Positions 16,422 through 23,343 of a stretch of DNA of 23,343 bases are shown piece after piece (position 1 is the stretch's first letter; the number at the start of each line of letters is the position of its first letter). The stretch spans positions 1-23,343 of the forward strand of contig WFPU01000009.1 in NCBI GenBank assembly GCA_015487435.1. Direction: 5' to 3'. This stretch comes from Sulfurimonas sp. Lineage in GTDB: Bacteria; Campylobacterota; Campylobacteria; Campylobacterales; Sulfurimonadaceae. A model generated the notes under the pieces. The model searched no databases, had not been told where the DNA came from, and was given only the letters and a program-made list of their open reading frames with translations. Position numbers and translations under genes: made by a program.

Positions 16422-17228
16422 CTACCTTTGTGGATCGTCGATAACTTTAGAGTTATCTCTGTCTAATTTTTTAATTAAGAATACTCCACCATCTTCTTGA
16501 TAGCTTTGTGTGACTTTAGGTTCATTTCCTGTAATTTTAGTACCTTTAGGAACTTCATGACCAAGACGAGCAAAACGCTCAGAATCGTATCTATCAATAG
16601 TAGCAGTATCGCGGATTTCAGGTCCAATCTCTTCTCTTGCTTCTTTTCCGAAGATTTTGTCTACTTCATACCACGAAGCAAACTCATCACCTTGTAGTGG
16701 GTAAGATTTAAGAAGAGGATACCCTTGCCAATCATAAGGCATAAGGATACGTTTCATAAATGGATGATCGTTTGCTTCAATACCAAACATATCAAACATC
16801 TCACGCTCACTCCAATCTGCACTACGGAATAGTTTTTCAACAGAGTTAACAGCTACACCATTTTTAATAAACATTTTAATACGAACACGTTTGCGCTTAT
16901 TCATACTCAACATTTGATAAAAAACTTCAAAACCATCACGCGTTTCTAAAAAATCAATAGCACTCATCTCTGATAATTGAGTATATTCTAATTCATTTTT
17001 TAATAATTCTAACACTCTATAGTTATCTTCTGGCTTAATAAACACTGTCATCTGCTCAACTTGTATAAATGCTTCAAGTACATCAAACTTAGATTTAATA
17101 ACTTCTAAGTCTTTTGCAAATACTTCATCACTCTCAACATCAAATTTAGCAACTTGAGGAGCCACCCAATATCTATCTGTATAGTATGGTTTTGCTTGAA
17201 CATCACCTTTAGCTTTATATGCTCTCAT
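16422..17228 (-). CDS. nuoC: NADH-quinone oxidoreductase subunit C (30-kDa)
   Basis: A 268-residue structural subunit of the hydrophilic arm. The complex I 30-kDa signature is clear: SADWSEREMFDMFGI (136-150) followed by HPFMKRILMPYDWQGYPL and YPLQGDE. The N-terminal third is the alpha/beta domain; the C-terminal 60 residues after about 205 are a charged extension beyond the usual core. ATG at 17228 overlaps the nuoB stop by one base (TAATG), with AAGG just upstream. Confidence 0.96.
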   Translation of the reverse strand: MRAYKAKGDVQAKPYYTDRYWVAPQVAKFDVESDEVFAKDLEVIKSKFDVLEAFIQVEQMTVFIKPEDNYRVLELLKNELEYTQLSEMSAIDFLETRDGFEVFYQMLSMNKRKRVRIKMFIKNGVAVNSVEKLFRSADWSEREMFDMFGIEANDHPFMKRILMPYDWQGYPLLKSYPLQGDEFASWYEVDKIFGKEAREEIGPEIRDTATIDRYDSERFARLGHEVPKGTKITGNEPKVTQSYQEDGGVFLIKKLDRDNSKVIDDPQR

Positions 17229-17737
17229 TACATTAACCTTTTTGGTTTTTGAGCACGAGATGCTTTATTCGCGCGAATTTTTTTCTGTAGTAACATAACA
17301 CCATACTGAAGAGTTTCAGGACGAGGTGCACAACCAGGTAAATACAAATCTACAGGTATAATTCTATCAACACCTTGAACAGTTGCATAAGTATTAAACA
17401 TTCCACCAGTATTAGCACATGAGCCCATAGAGATTACCCAACGAGGTTCAGTCATTTGATCATATAAACGCTTAATAAATTCAGAGTGCTTTTTAGTAAG
17501 TGTCCCAGCTACTATCATAACATCAGATTGACGTGGACTTGCTCTAAAAATAGTACCAAATCTGTCAAAGTCATATCTTGAAGCTCCCGCTGCCATCATC
17601 TCAATACCGCAACAAGCAAGACCATAAGTCATTGCCCAAAGAGAGTTTGAACGACCCCAGTTTACAACCTTATCCATACTTGTAAGTGCAACTGGAAGTC
17701 CACCATTTTGCGTATAATTTATTTTATGTTGTGCCAT
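17228..17737 (-). CDS. nuoB: NADH-quinone oxidoreductase subunit B (cluster N2)
   Basis: A 169-residue subunit holding the terminal [4Fe-4S] cluster N2 that reduces quinone. All four ligands are present: the tandem C42-C43 in YGLACCGIEMM, C107 in SMGSCANTGG and C136 in YLPGCAPRPE. The last 20 residues are a basic tail. The start at 17737 has a good AAGGAG seven bases upstream and lies within the 3' end of nuoA (19-base overlap), so coupling is likely. Confidence 0.97.
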   Translation of the reverse strand: MAQHKINYTQNGGLPVALTSMDKVVNWGRSNSLWAMTYGLACCGIEMMAAGASRYDFDRFGTIFRASPRQSDVMIVAGTLTKKHSEFIKRLYDQMTEPRWVISMGSCANTGGMFNTYATVQGVDRIIPVDLYLPGCAPRPETLQYGVMLLQKKIRANKASRAQKPKRLM

Positions 17738-18108
17738 TCAAGCGCTCCTTTTTTCCATGCATAGATAAAACCAATTGTAAGTAAAAAAATAAATAATATC
17801 ATCTCAATAAAACCAAACCAACCTAATGCTTGATAATTTACTGCCCAAGGAAACATAAATATAATCTCCACATCAAACAATAAAAACAATAATGCAAATA
17901 AGTAGAACTGAGGTGATACCCTATTTGGTTGTCTTGTAACTTCTGGTCCACACTCATAAACTGAAAGTTTAATCTTCTCACTATCTTTTGCTGCTAGTGC
18001 ACGACTTGCAAGTCTTGCAGCAACCGTAGTACCTATAAATGCTATAAATGTTATAACAAATAGTACAAATACACCAAAGTACGGATTTGCAGTAGTAATA
18101 TGCTCCAT
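17719..18108 (-). CDS. nuoA: NADH-quinone oxidoreductase subunit A
   Basis: A 129-residue membrane subunit with three helices. The signature YECGPEVTRQPNRVSPQFY (51-69) is the loop near the quinone entrance, including C53; the second helix carries FDVEIIFMFPWAV with D79 and E81, the same positions studied in E. coli. It is the first gene of the operon. AAGGA lies eight bases before the ATG, and a long hairpin sits just upstream in the leader. Confidence 0.97.
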   Translation of the reverse strand: MEHITTANPYFGVFVLFVITFIAFIGTTVAARLASRALAAKDSEKIKLSVYECGPEVTRQPNRVSPQFYLFALLFLLFDVEIIFMFPWAVNYQALGWFGFIEMILFIFLLTIGFIYAWKKGALEWHNIK

Positions 18109-18126
18109 CTAAACTATCCTTCTTAT

Positions 18127-18194
18127 AGTGTAAATCTCTTTTACGAGCTAATATTTTTTAAAAATATTAGCTGGATAAGAAAAAGATTTACTCT
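18127..18194 (-). promoter_or_regulatory. Long hairpin in the nuoA leader next to the ribosome binding site
   Basis: The inner arms 18146-18158 and 18160-18172 are a perfect 13-bp inverted repeat centred on one base. An outer stem pairs 18131-18137 (TAAATCT) with 18184-18190 (AGATTTA), continues inward with TTTT/AAAA past one bulge, and outward with one mismatch to 18127/18194. In nuo mRNA it would end about 10 bases before the nuoA AAGGA. No T-tract follows, so it is not a normal terminator. It could limit ribosome access, protect the 5' end, or be a protein-binding site. Confidence 0.5.
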
Positions 18195-18236
18195 GTTATT
18201 CTTTTTTCTTTTTTCCCAATATGAAGTACTTAAAAT

Positions 18237-18277
18237 TTTATAAATACGATTTTAGAAAAAACAGTTGGTGCACTATA
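18237..18277 (-). promoter_or_regulatory. Candidate nuo operon promoter elements
   Basis: On the minus strand two -10-like hexamers lie upstream of the leader hairpin: TATAGT (18272-18277, preceded by CTTTTTGA, a T-rich upstream context typical of Campylobacterota vegetative promoters) and TATAAA (18237-18242). Neither has a convincing -35. A promoter is expected somewhere here because the preceding gene ends 310 bases before nuoA; which hexamer is used cannot be decided by eye. Confidence 0.3.
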
Positions 18278-18288
18278 TCAAAAAGAGT

Positions 18289-18316
18289 ATTAAAATAAGG
18301 AGTTGATTAAAATAAG
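18289..18316. repeat. 11-bp direct repeat upstream of the candidate nuo promoter
   Basis: ATTAAAATAAG occurs at 18289-18299 and again at 18306-18316, a 17-base period, immediately upstream (minus-strand sense) of the TATAGT hexamer. The position would suit an activator or repressor site, but the sequence is AT-rich and no known operator is recognised, so chance is possible. Confidence 0.3.
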
Positions 18317-18364
18317 TAGTGGTCGATGTCACTTTTTGCAACACTTTAAAGAGGGGATACAGCG

Positions 18365-18389
18365 CAAGTGTAGACAATTGTAACACTTG
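18365..18389. repeat. Inverted repeat after the AAA+ ATPase gene
   Basis: CAAGTGT (18365-18371) and ACACTTG (18383-18389) are exact inverted copies around an 11-base spacer that itself contains the palindrome ACAATTGT (18374-18381), almost concentric with the outer arms. It lies 30-54 bases past the end of the ATPase gene in the minus direction and has no T-tract after it. It may be a weak transcript end or an operator for nuo; a weaker AT-only hairpin lies at 18390-18406. Confidence 0.35.
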
Positions 18390-18418
18390 ATTTATGCTTA
18401 ATAAATATGATTAAATAA

Positions 18419-20152
18419 TTACTCTAAAAATCCCATAACTTTTTCGCTATCAAAATCACCAGCTTTCTCTTTTTTAATCTCATTAATAAAATCATCTAAA
18501 TTAAATAAAGGTTCATCTTCTACAGCTACTTTATATGCAGTATTTTTTACAATTAAATTTATTTGTCCACCAGATAACGGATATTTTGCTAATTTTTTAA
18601 CATCAAATCCTTTCTCATAAGGTGCATCTTTTGGAAGCATATGCTCCCAAAGCTCTATTCTTTGTGCTTCATTTGGTTTTTTAAACTCTATCTTATAATT
18701 AAATCTTCTCGAAAATGCTTTATCAATATTTTCAAGTAAATTTGTAGTAGCTATTAATATTCCACGAAATTTTTCAATCTGTTCTAAAAAGATATTTTGC
18801 ATCTGATTGTGCATCTGATCAGCACCAGTTATATTTCCACTTGAGCGTGAACCTAAAAATTGATCTGCTTCATTTAAAAGTAAGATTGGTTCTGTTTTTG
18901 TTTTTTCACTAAGCTCATAAAAAGTATCGAAAATTTTACGAACATTTTTTTCACTCTCACCAACATACATTGATAATATTTTAGAGCAATCAAAAACAAG
19001 GACTTGTTTTTTTAAAGATTTAGCTAAAGAGTAAGCTGTCATAGTCTTACCCGTACCTGCTGAGCCATAAAAAATTATGCGTGCATCAATACCATTTTTT
19101 TTATCTTTAACACCCCACTCAATAAGACGGGTTACCACCTCTTTATCTACTTGACGCATTAAGTTATTTAACGTTTTTAGTGTTTCTTCACTCAAAACTA
19201 CATCTTCTAGTGATGTTGTAGGATCAACTAATTCAAAAATATCTTGCTCTTTTATAAGTGAATCAAGTTTTATTCGACGAACTTTTTTATTTTTGTTTGG
19301 ATGTATAATACTTTGAAGGATATCATCAACAATATAAAAAGCTCGTGAAATTCCACCAAAAGGGTTTAACATCTCTTCATAATCTATAATATTTTCTTCT
19401 ATTAAGCGTGATCCGTCTTCTAAAAGAGACCTATTTTTAATCCTATCATATTCATCTATTGATATTAAATCTATTAAAGTATTCATCTCTCTTAGAGATG
19501 CATCAGTTGCACTATACTCCTCTCTTAAAAGAGCAATAAATATAACTTGCTCCAAATCTTTCATCTTTTTTTGTTTAAAAAACTTATCTAAAACTAATTT
19601 TTCTTGTGTTTGCTCTACTCTCTCTTGAATCCTTGTTTCAAGAAGTTTAAGCTTGTTTTGAATTCTATCAATCCCTAAAGAGTGTTCATGTACATTTTGA
19701 CGAATTGAGCTCATTTTTTGATATAACTCTATTCTAAAAAATTGATCTTGGAGATACTCTAAATGATCAGTATATTGTTTAATCTCTGGTAAATCTACAT
19801 CATTTTTTACATCTTGCATTAACTTTAAAAATGAAGGAGCTAGTCCAATGGAGGTATTTAAAAGCTCTAAAGGTGTCACTTCTGAAATTTTAATAGGGGT
19901 AAAACTTTGCTGATGTAGCCAACCTAACTCTAGCAAATTTTTAAGTTCACTCAAGTGCTCTAAATACTCATATTTATCACTTGGAAATAACTCTTGGAGT
20001 AGGTCTAATACTAAAAGGTCTTCTTGACCTTGCATATATTTAAGGGTAAGATATTGAAGCATTTTAGCCTCAGTATTACTGCACTCTAATTGTTTAAATA
20101 TTGGAGATTTTGAGACATCTTTGATATCTAAAAATTTTACTAATGTTTTCAA
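18419..20152 (-). CDS. AAA+ ATPase with long N-terminal helical region
   Basis: A 577-residue cytoplasmic protein. Residues 1-300 are helical, leucine-rich and charged with no recognised domain, with a coiled-coil-like stretch near 145-200. Residues 335-500 are the AAA+ core: Walker A GSAGTGKT (363-370), Walker B ILLLNEAD (423-430), sensor-1 IATTN (467-471) and RRF with likely arginine finger R482/R483. Walker B reads Asn-Glu instead of Asp-Glu; the catalytic Glu remains. I start at TTG 20152 because AAGGA lies 5 bases upstream, an in-frame stop is close behind, and the first ATG is 30 codons inside. It follows the fadL-type gene by 8 bases. Related proteins are usually annotated simply as AAA family ATPase; the substrate is unknown. 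Confidence 0.85.
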   Translation of the reverse strand: MKTLVKFLDIKDVSKSPIFKQLECSNTEAKMLQYLTLKYMQGQEDLLVLDLLQELFPSDKYEYLEHLSELKNLLELGWLHQQSFTPIKISEVTPLELLNTSIGLAPSFLKLMQDVKNDVDLPEIKQYTDHLEYLQDQFFRIELYQKMSSIRQNVHEHSLGIDRIQNKLKLLETRIQERVEQTQEKLVLDKFFKQKKMKDLEQVIFIALLREEYSATDASLREMNTLIDLISIDEYDRIKNRSLLEDGSRLIEENIIDYEEMLNPFGGISRAFYIVDDILQSIIHPNKNKKVRRIKLDSLIKEQDIFELVDPTTSLEDVVLSEETLKTLNNLMRQVDKEVVTRLIEWGVKDKKNGIDARIIFYGSAGTGKTMTAYSLAKSLKKQVLVFDCSKILSMYVGESEKNVRKIFDTFYELSEKTKTEPILLLNEADQFLGSRSSGNITGADQMHNQMQNIFLEQIEKFRGILIATTNLLENIDKAFSRRFNYKIEFKKPNEAQRIELWEHMLPKDAPYEKGFDVKKLAKYPLSGGQINLIVKNTAYKVAVEDEPLFNLDDFINEIKKEKAGDFDSEKVMGFLE

Positions 20153-20160
20153 GTTTATCC

Positions 20161-21339
20161 TTAAAATTTATACCCTACACCAAAGGAGATAAGTAATACA
20201 TCTGAGTTTGAGAACTCACCAGTTAAAGAGTTATTATCTACTTTTCTATCTTCACGCATAGAATAAAGGGTAGAAAATCCTATCTCTAAAGAACTATCAA
20301 GTGCATGTCTAGCACCAAAAGATACAGATACACTATCAGAGTCTGGAAGTTCAAAACCAACTGTTGAATCTGGAACTGGTGTTTCATCAAAAACAATACC
20401 AGCCATAAGTGTCGTATCACCTAGCATCTGCGTTAGACCAAAACGAAATGCATTTGTATCAACCCAATCTTTTGCTATAGGATCATCAAAATATTGAGTT
20501 AACCCACCTATACTCGTACTATAATCAAAATCTAACTCCTCATAAGCTGACCAATAAGTTCTTTCAAATACAAATTCTACAGTCGTGTTAGTTAAAAATG
20601 TGTATGCAACAGCTAGATTAAGTGCTGCTGGTAATGGCACAGATACATCTGCTTCACCATCATATGCCAATGTTGTACCAGAATATAATTTTGCATCACC
20701 CTCAAGTGTTAAATCTATTTCAGAACGATATGTTAATCCAATATCAAGCGCAGATGTAGGTTTATATGAGATGGCTAAATTGTAACCAAAATCTATAGAA
20801 TCACCTTCTAAATCACGAGTTACCGATCCCGAACTTTTAACTATCCCTGAACTATGTACCGCTCTTACACCAAAAGCAACAGCAATATTATTATTTGCTG
20901 AATACGCAATACTTGGATTCATCTCAATTGTTTGAAGTGTAAATTCTTCAGCAACACTTTTAGCTGGTTGATCTCTCCATCTTTTTGAAAGTCCACCAGG
21001 AGACACCATACTAAACCCAACTCTTGCCTTGCCTATTTTTGAAGATACATAGTGAAAAGAAGGGACAATAAAAGTCTCAGATTCAGAATCAATATTATAT
21101 GTACTATTGTTATAATTAACTGCATCTAAGCCAATGTAAGTTAAAGAAAAATCTAATGAATTTTCATCTTTCATAAACACCATATTTGCAGGGTTATAAT
21201 AAGCTGCATCAGCTCCAATGGAATGTGCGACATTTGCGGAACTAAGAGCTATTGCATTTAAAGATAGTTCTGGGATTTTATATCCACCTGCCATTAAAAC
21301 TGAACTTGCTATTACTGATGCAACTATTACTTTTTTCAT
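20161..21339 (-). CDS. Outer-membrane transport protein, OmpP1/FadL/TodX family
   Basis: A 392-residue outer-membrane beta-barrel. A signal peptide (MKKVIVASVIASSVLMA, cut before GGYKIPE) is followed by the family's typical N-terminal part: NAIALSSANVAHSIGADAAYYNPANM, with the NPAN motif at 49-52 (quoted here in two parts: NAIALSSANVAHSIG and ADAAYYNPANM). Alternating polar/hydrophobic strands fill the rest, and the chain ends in GVGYKF with the terminal phenylalanine needed for barrel assembly. The family moves long-chain fatty acids, alkanes or aromatics through a lateral opening; the substrate here cannot be told from sequence. A very strong AAGGAGG lies before the ATG. Only 54 bases separate it from nfo, so it may be read through from there; TATATT-like sequence in that gap could also serve as a promoter. 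Confidence 0.88.
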   Translation of the reverse strand: MKKVIVASVIASSVLMAGGYKIPELSLNAIALSSANVAHSIGADAAYYNPANMVFMKDENSLDFSLTYIGLDAVNYNNSTYNIDSESETFIVPSFHYVSSKIGKARVGFSMVSPGGLSKRWRDQPAKSVAEEFTLQTIEMNPSIAYSANNNIAVAFGVRAVHSSGIVKSSGSVTRDLEGDSIDFGYNLAISYKPTSALDIGLTYRSEIDLTLEGDAKLYSGTTLAYDGEADVSVPLPAALNLAVAYTFLTNTTVEFVFERTYWSAYEELDFDYSTSIGGLTQYFDDPIAKDWVDTNAFRFGLTQMLGDTTLMAGIVFDETPVPDSTVGFELPDSDSVSVSFGARHALDSSLEIGFSTLYSMREDRKVDNNSLTGEFSNSDVLLISFGVGYKF

Positions 21340-21393
21340 ATCGCACCTCCTTCTAAAATTTTAATCACTAATGTTACAAAATATATACTTAAC

Positions 21394-22245
21394 CTATACT
21401 TGAAATGAGTAAAGTAGCTCTATCTCTTGTTTCCAAATCGTATCATCAATAGTTTCTAAAATCAGCGGGATATCATCCATCCTATCATCGTTCATAATAT
21501 ACTTAAAAGCATCAAGTCCAATCTCACCTTGACCAATTGAGTGGTGCCTATCTTTTTTAGAGCCAAGTGGTGGTTTTGAGTCATTTATATGCATACCCAT
21601 TAAATACTCAAAGCCTACTATATCGCCAAAAGAGCTCCATACTTTATCGTATGACTCTCTTGTTCTTATGTCATAACCAGCTACAAACATATGGCAGGTA
21701 TCTATACAAATACCAATACGACTTTTATCTTCTACTTTGTCTATAATTTGCGCTAATTGCTCAAATGTATAGCCAAGATTGCTACCCTGCCCCGCTGTAT
21801 TTTCTATTACAGCTTTAACACTTGTAGTTTTATCAAGGGCTATATTTATAGACTCAGATATTTTATCCATACATTCATCTTCACTTATCTCTCTTAAATG
21901 GCTTCCAGGATGAAAGTTTAATCTATCAAGACCAAGTAACTCACATCGCTCTAATTCATCTATAAAAGCATTACGACTTTTTAAAAGTTTTTCCTCATCA
22001 GGATGACCTAAATTTATCAAGTAAGAATCATGTGGCAAAATATGTTTAGGCAAAATCCCACTCTCATCAAGTGCTTTTTTAAACTTGTCAATTGTCAAGC
22101 TATCTAATGGTTTTGCTTCCCATCTTTTTTGATTTTTTGTAAAAAGTGCAAAAGCTTTCGCACCTATCTTTTGTGCATTTGTTACTGCATTAAAAACACC
22201 ACCACTTGCACTAACATGTGCACCTACAAATTTATTACTGCTCAT
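21394..22245 (-). CDS. nfo: Deoxyribonuclease IV / endonuclease IV (AP endonuclease)
   Basis: A 283-residue TIM-barrel enzyme that cuts the DNA backbone 5' of abasic sites in base-excision repair. All nine metal ligands of the trinuclear zinc centre can be placed against E. coli Nfo: H72 (LPHDSYLINLG), H112 (NFHPGSH), E148 (IENTAGQG), D182 and H185 (CIDTCHMFVAGYD), H219 (MHINDSK), D232 and H234 (KKDRHHSIGQGEIG), and E264 (LETID). Length is normal. The ATG overlaps the stop of the lipoprotein gene by four bases (ATGA) and is preceded by AAGGA, so both are probably translated from one mRNA. Confidence 0.96.
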   Translation of the reverse strand: MSSNKFVGAHVSASGGVFNAVTNAQKIGAKAFALFTKNQKRWEAKPLDSLTIDKFKKALDESGILPKHILPHDSYLINLGHPDEEKLLKSRNAFIDELERCELLGLDRLNFHPGSHLREISEDECMDKISESINIALDKTTSVKAVIENTAGQGSNLGYTFEQLAQIIDKVEDKSRIGICIDTCHMFVAGYDIRTRESYDKVWSSFGDIVGFEYLMGMHINDSKPPLGSKKDRHHSIGQGEIGLDAFKYIMNDDRMDDIPLILETIDDTIWKQEIELLYSFQV

Positions 22246-22709
22246 TTTATTTCCTTGATTTTAAATATTATATTGTTTTTTTTGTCTTTAAAAAATATAG
22301 ATTGTGAATTCACTTTATAAGTAATTGCTACATCTTCATTATTGATTATTTGAATAAAACCATCATCTGTTTTTTGCATATTTTGAGCATCATAAATAAA
22401 GTCGCCTAAAAGTATGTTTTGAAGTAAATCACTTGGATATGATTCATGAAGATAATCAGCGTTAAATCCACCCTTACTCATACAACCATCATCTACACAT
22501 ATCAGATGGTTTATACTGATTTTTTGTATACTTTTTCCAGCTAAAAACAGCTCCAACTCTACACTTTTTTCAGAGTTGCGAATATATCCTAAATCAGCAA
22601 ACTTGATTTTTGGCGATTTTATAATTATTATTTTACTTTTTGTTTGCTCATAATCTTTAACGCTACAAGCACTAAAAAATATGATAAAAATTACTAATAT
22701 GTATTTCAT
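22242..22709 (-). CDS. Small lipoprotein of unknown function
   Basis: I use the ATG at 22709, giving 155 residues, because the sequence then opens with a classic lipoprotein signal (MKYILVIFIIFFSAC, lipidated Cys15); a longer TTG start at 22745 would push the signal inward and lie within 4 bases of the predicted transcription start. The mature part has two further cysteines close together (VCDDGC-like: I-C-V-D-D-G-C), suggesting a disulfide, and is otherwise beta-rich. I do not recognise the family. There is no strong ribosome binding site. Translation is coupled to nfo by ATGA. The protein is probably anchored to the inner or outer membrane facing the periplasm. Confidence 0.75.
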   Translation of the reverse strand: MKYILVIFIIFFSACSVKDYEQTKSKIIIIKSPKIKFADLGYIRNSEKSVELELFLAGKSIQKISINHLICVDDGCMSKGGFNADYLHESYPSDLLQNILLGDFIYDAQNMQKTDDGFIQIINNEDVAITYKVNSQSIFFKDKKNNIIFKIKEIK

Positions 22710-22755
22710 GATGAAATTGTAGCTACTTTGTGTGACAATTTGCAATATCTATTGG

Positions 22756-22761
22756 ATTATA
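22756..22761 (-). promoter_or_regulatory. Candidate sigma-70 -10 element for the lipoprotein-nfo-fadL-ATPase set
   Basis: The minus strand reads a perfect TATAAT here, preceded by an AT-rich tract (AAAATATTTAAG). Transcription would start near 22749, giving a leader of about 40 bases to the ATG at 22709. No good -35 is visible, which is common in this phylum. Confidence 0.5.
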
Positions 22762-22848
22762 CTTAAATATTTTGTCTGACTCTAGTATATGTTGCCTCTA
22801 TTGTTAGTTTCTTTATATAAATAATTGATACCTCTGATTAATTATATG

Positions 22849-22962
22849 TTAGATTCCAAGTGACCGAAGTAATGCCCTTGGGGTACAAGCTTGGAATGAC
22901 GATTATTCCGTCATTCTGGACTTGTACCCCAAGGGTATTTCCTACGGGCATCCAGAATCTAA
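22849..22962. repeat. Compound palindromic repeat (MITE/REP-like, ~114 bp)
   Basis: The two halves are imperfect inverted copies of each other, sharing an identical 14-base core (CTTGTACCCCAAGG at 22921-22934, and its complement at 22876-22889) and TTAGATTC / GAATCTAA ends. Each half is also an inverted repeat: ATTCCAAG (22853-22860) pairs with CTTGGAAT (22890-22897), and ATTCTGGA (22913-22920) pairs with TCCAGAAT (22951-22958). The two stems differ in sequence but keep pairing. The composition is richer in G+C than its flanks. It resembles dispersed, non-autonomous repeats; no coding capacity is credible. Confidence 0.75.
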
Positions 22963-23179
22963 TAGCTAACTGTTCAGAGAGTTCAATTAACTCTTCATTA
23001 TTTATCTCTGTATAAATAGAGATTATAAAAAGCAAAAACTTAACGATGAGGAAGATTTAGCGAATATTGATGTTTTTTATACTTTGTAATCTATACATGA
23101 AAATAATTGATAATGTTTCTAGTTATACCAATCCCCACTAAAATATAAAAGCTAGAACGAAAATTGCTAGCAATAAAAT
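22963..23179. other. AT-rich spacer between the palindrome and the transposase
   Basis: No gene is supportable here. A small hairpin lies at 23004-23023 (ATCTCT paired with AGAGAT) without a T-tract. GCTAG (23151-23155) and CTAGC (23167-23171) form a short inverted repeat just before the transposase start. One end of the IS630-type element should lie in the right part of this stretch, but without the other end I cannot place the terminal repeat or the TA target site. Confidence 0.4.
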
Positions 23180-23343
23180 ATGAAAGCTATAAAATTAAAA
23201 GAGCATGATACTGAGGATGAACTTCTTAAAGAGATAAGAAGTACAAGTAATGGTAGATATCAACATAGATTACGAACTATATTATTAGCAAAAAGAGGTA
23301 TGGCTTCTAAAGATATAAGAGAAGAGCTTATGATATCATCTGC
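23180..23343 (+). mobile_element. IS630-family transposase, N-terminal fragment (runs off the window)
   Basis: The only plus-strand gene. From ATG 23180 the frame stays open to the edge (54 codons). The text RYQHRLRTILLAKRGMASKD followed by IREELMISS is the helix-turn-helix start of IS630/Tc1-type transposases: a helix with HRLR...LLA, then G-x-x-x-K-D/E-I as the second and third helices. The catalytic DDE domain would lie beyond the window, so completeness cannot be judged. No good ribosome binding site is seen, which is common for transposases. It is oriented away from the lipoprotein operon and lies about 220 bases from the palindromic repeat. Confidence 0.7.

Noticed and set aside
22242..22745. 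Longer lipoprotein start at TTG 22745
   Set aside because: It would place 12 polar residues before the lipoprotein signal and sits almost at the predicted transcription start.
22849..22962. CRISPR repeat or array
   Set aside because: There is one inverted pair only, with no direct repeat-spacer periodicity and no cas gene.
22838..23035. 65-codon minus-strand frame across the palindromic repeat
   Set aside because: Most of it is the repeat itself, read through both hairpin halves; no ribosome binding site or family signal. Such repeats often yield false small proteins.

Overview
The window is AT-rich, and its gene content points to a member of the Campylobacterota, most likely a Sulfurimonas/Sulfurovum-type chemolithotroph. 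The evidence is a complex I (nuo) operon without true NuoE or NuoF, a tiny epsilonproteobacterial-type NuoE replacement, and a PflA-like gene directly after nuoN, as I recall for Helicobacter and Campylobacter. Genus assignment is inference; no rRNA or marker gene is present.

Reading on the minus strand from high to low coordinates: (a) 22709-18419 is a compact four-gene set: a small lipoprotein, nfo (endonuclease IV), a FadL/OmpP1-type outer-membrane channel and an AAA+ ATPase, with a perfect TATAAT in front of the lipoprotein gene. (b) 18418-18109 is a 310-base non-coding leader ahead of nuoA, holding candidate promoters, an 11-bp direct repeat and a long hairpin close to the nuoA ribosome binding site. 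(c) 18108-667 is the nuo operon: nuoA, B, C, D, a possible 25-codon micro-ORF, the 74-aa NuoE-replacement, a 680-aa fusion of a NuoF Fe-S fragment to a GltD-like FAD/NAD(P)H oxidoreductase, two tandem full-length NuoG paralogs, then nuoH, I, J, K, L, M, N. Genes are spaced by -19 to +11 bases throughout except for 73 bases between nuoD and the nuoE-like gene. (d) 546-1 is the start of a secreted protein, probably PflA, cut by the window edge.

The genes outline a proton-pumping complex I whose membrane arm and quinone module (A-D, H-N) look orthodox, but whose electron-input module has been rebuilt. The FMN/NADH-binding part of NuoF is missing. Electrons would have to enter through an FAD-dependent GltD-type subunit and/or a low-potential carrier such as flavodoxin or ferredoxin, and pass through one or both of two cluster-rich NuoG subunits. 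This is the most interesting system in the window. Parts of it are known for the phylum; the double NuoG, the fusion with a lost N3 cysteine, the micro-ORF and an altered NuoH loop deserve a second look.

The right end (22710-23343) is accessory. It holds a compound palindrome of about 114 bp that looks like a dispersed mobile repeat with paired changes supporting two hairpins, then the start of an IS630-type transposase on the plus strand that runs off the window.
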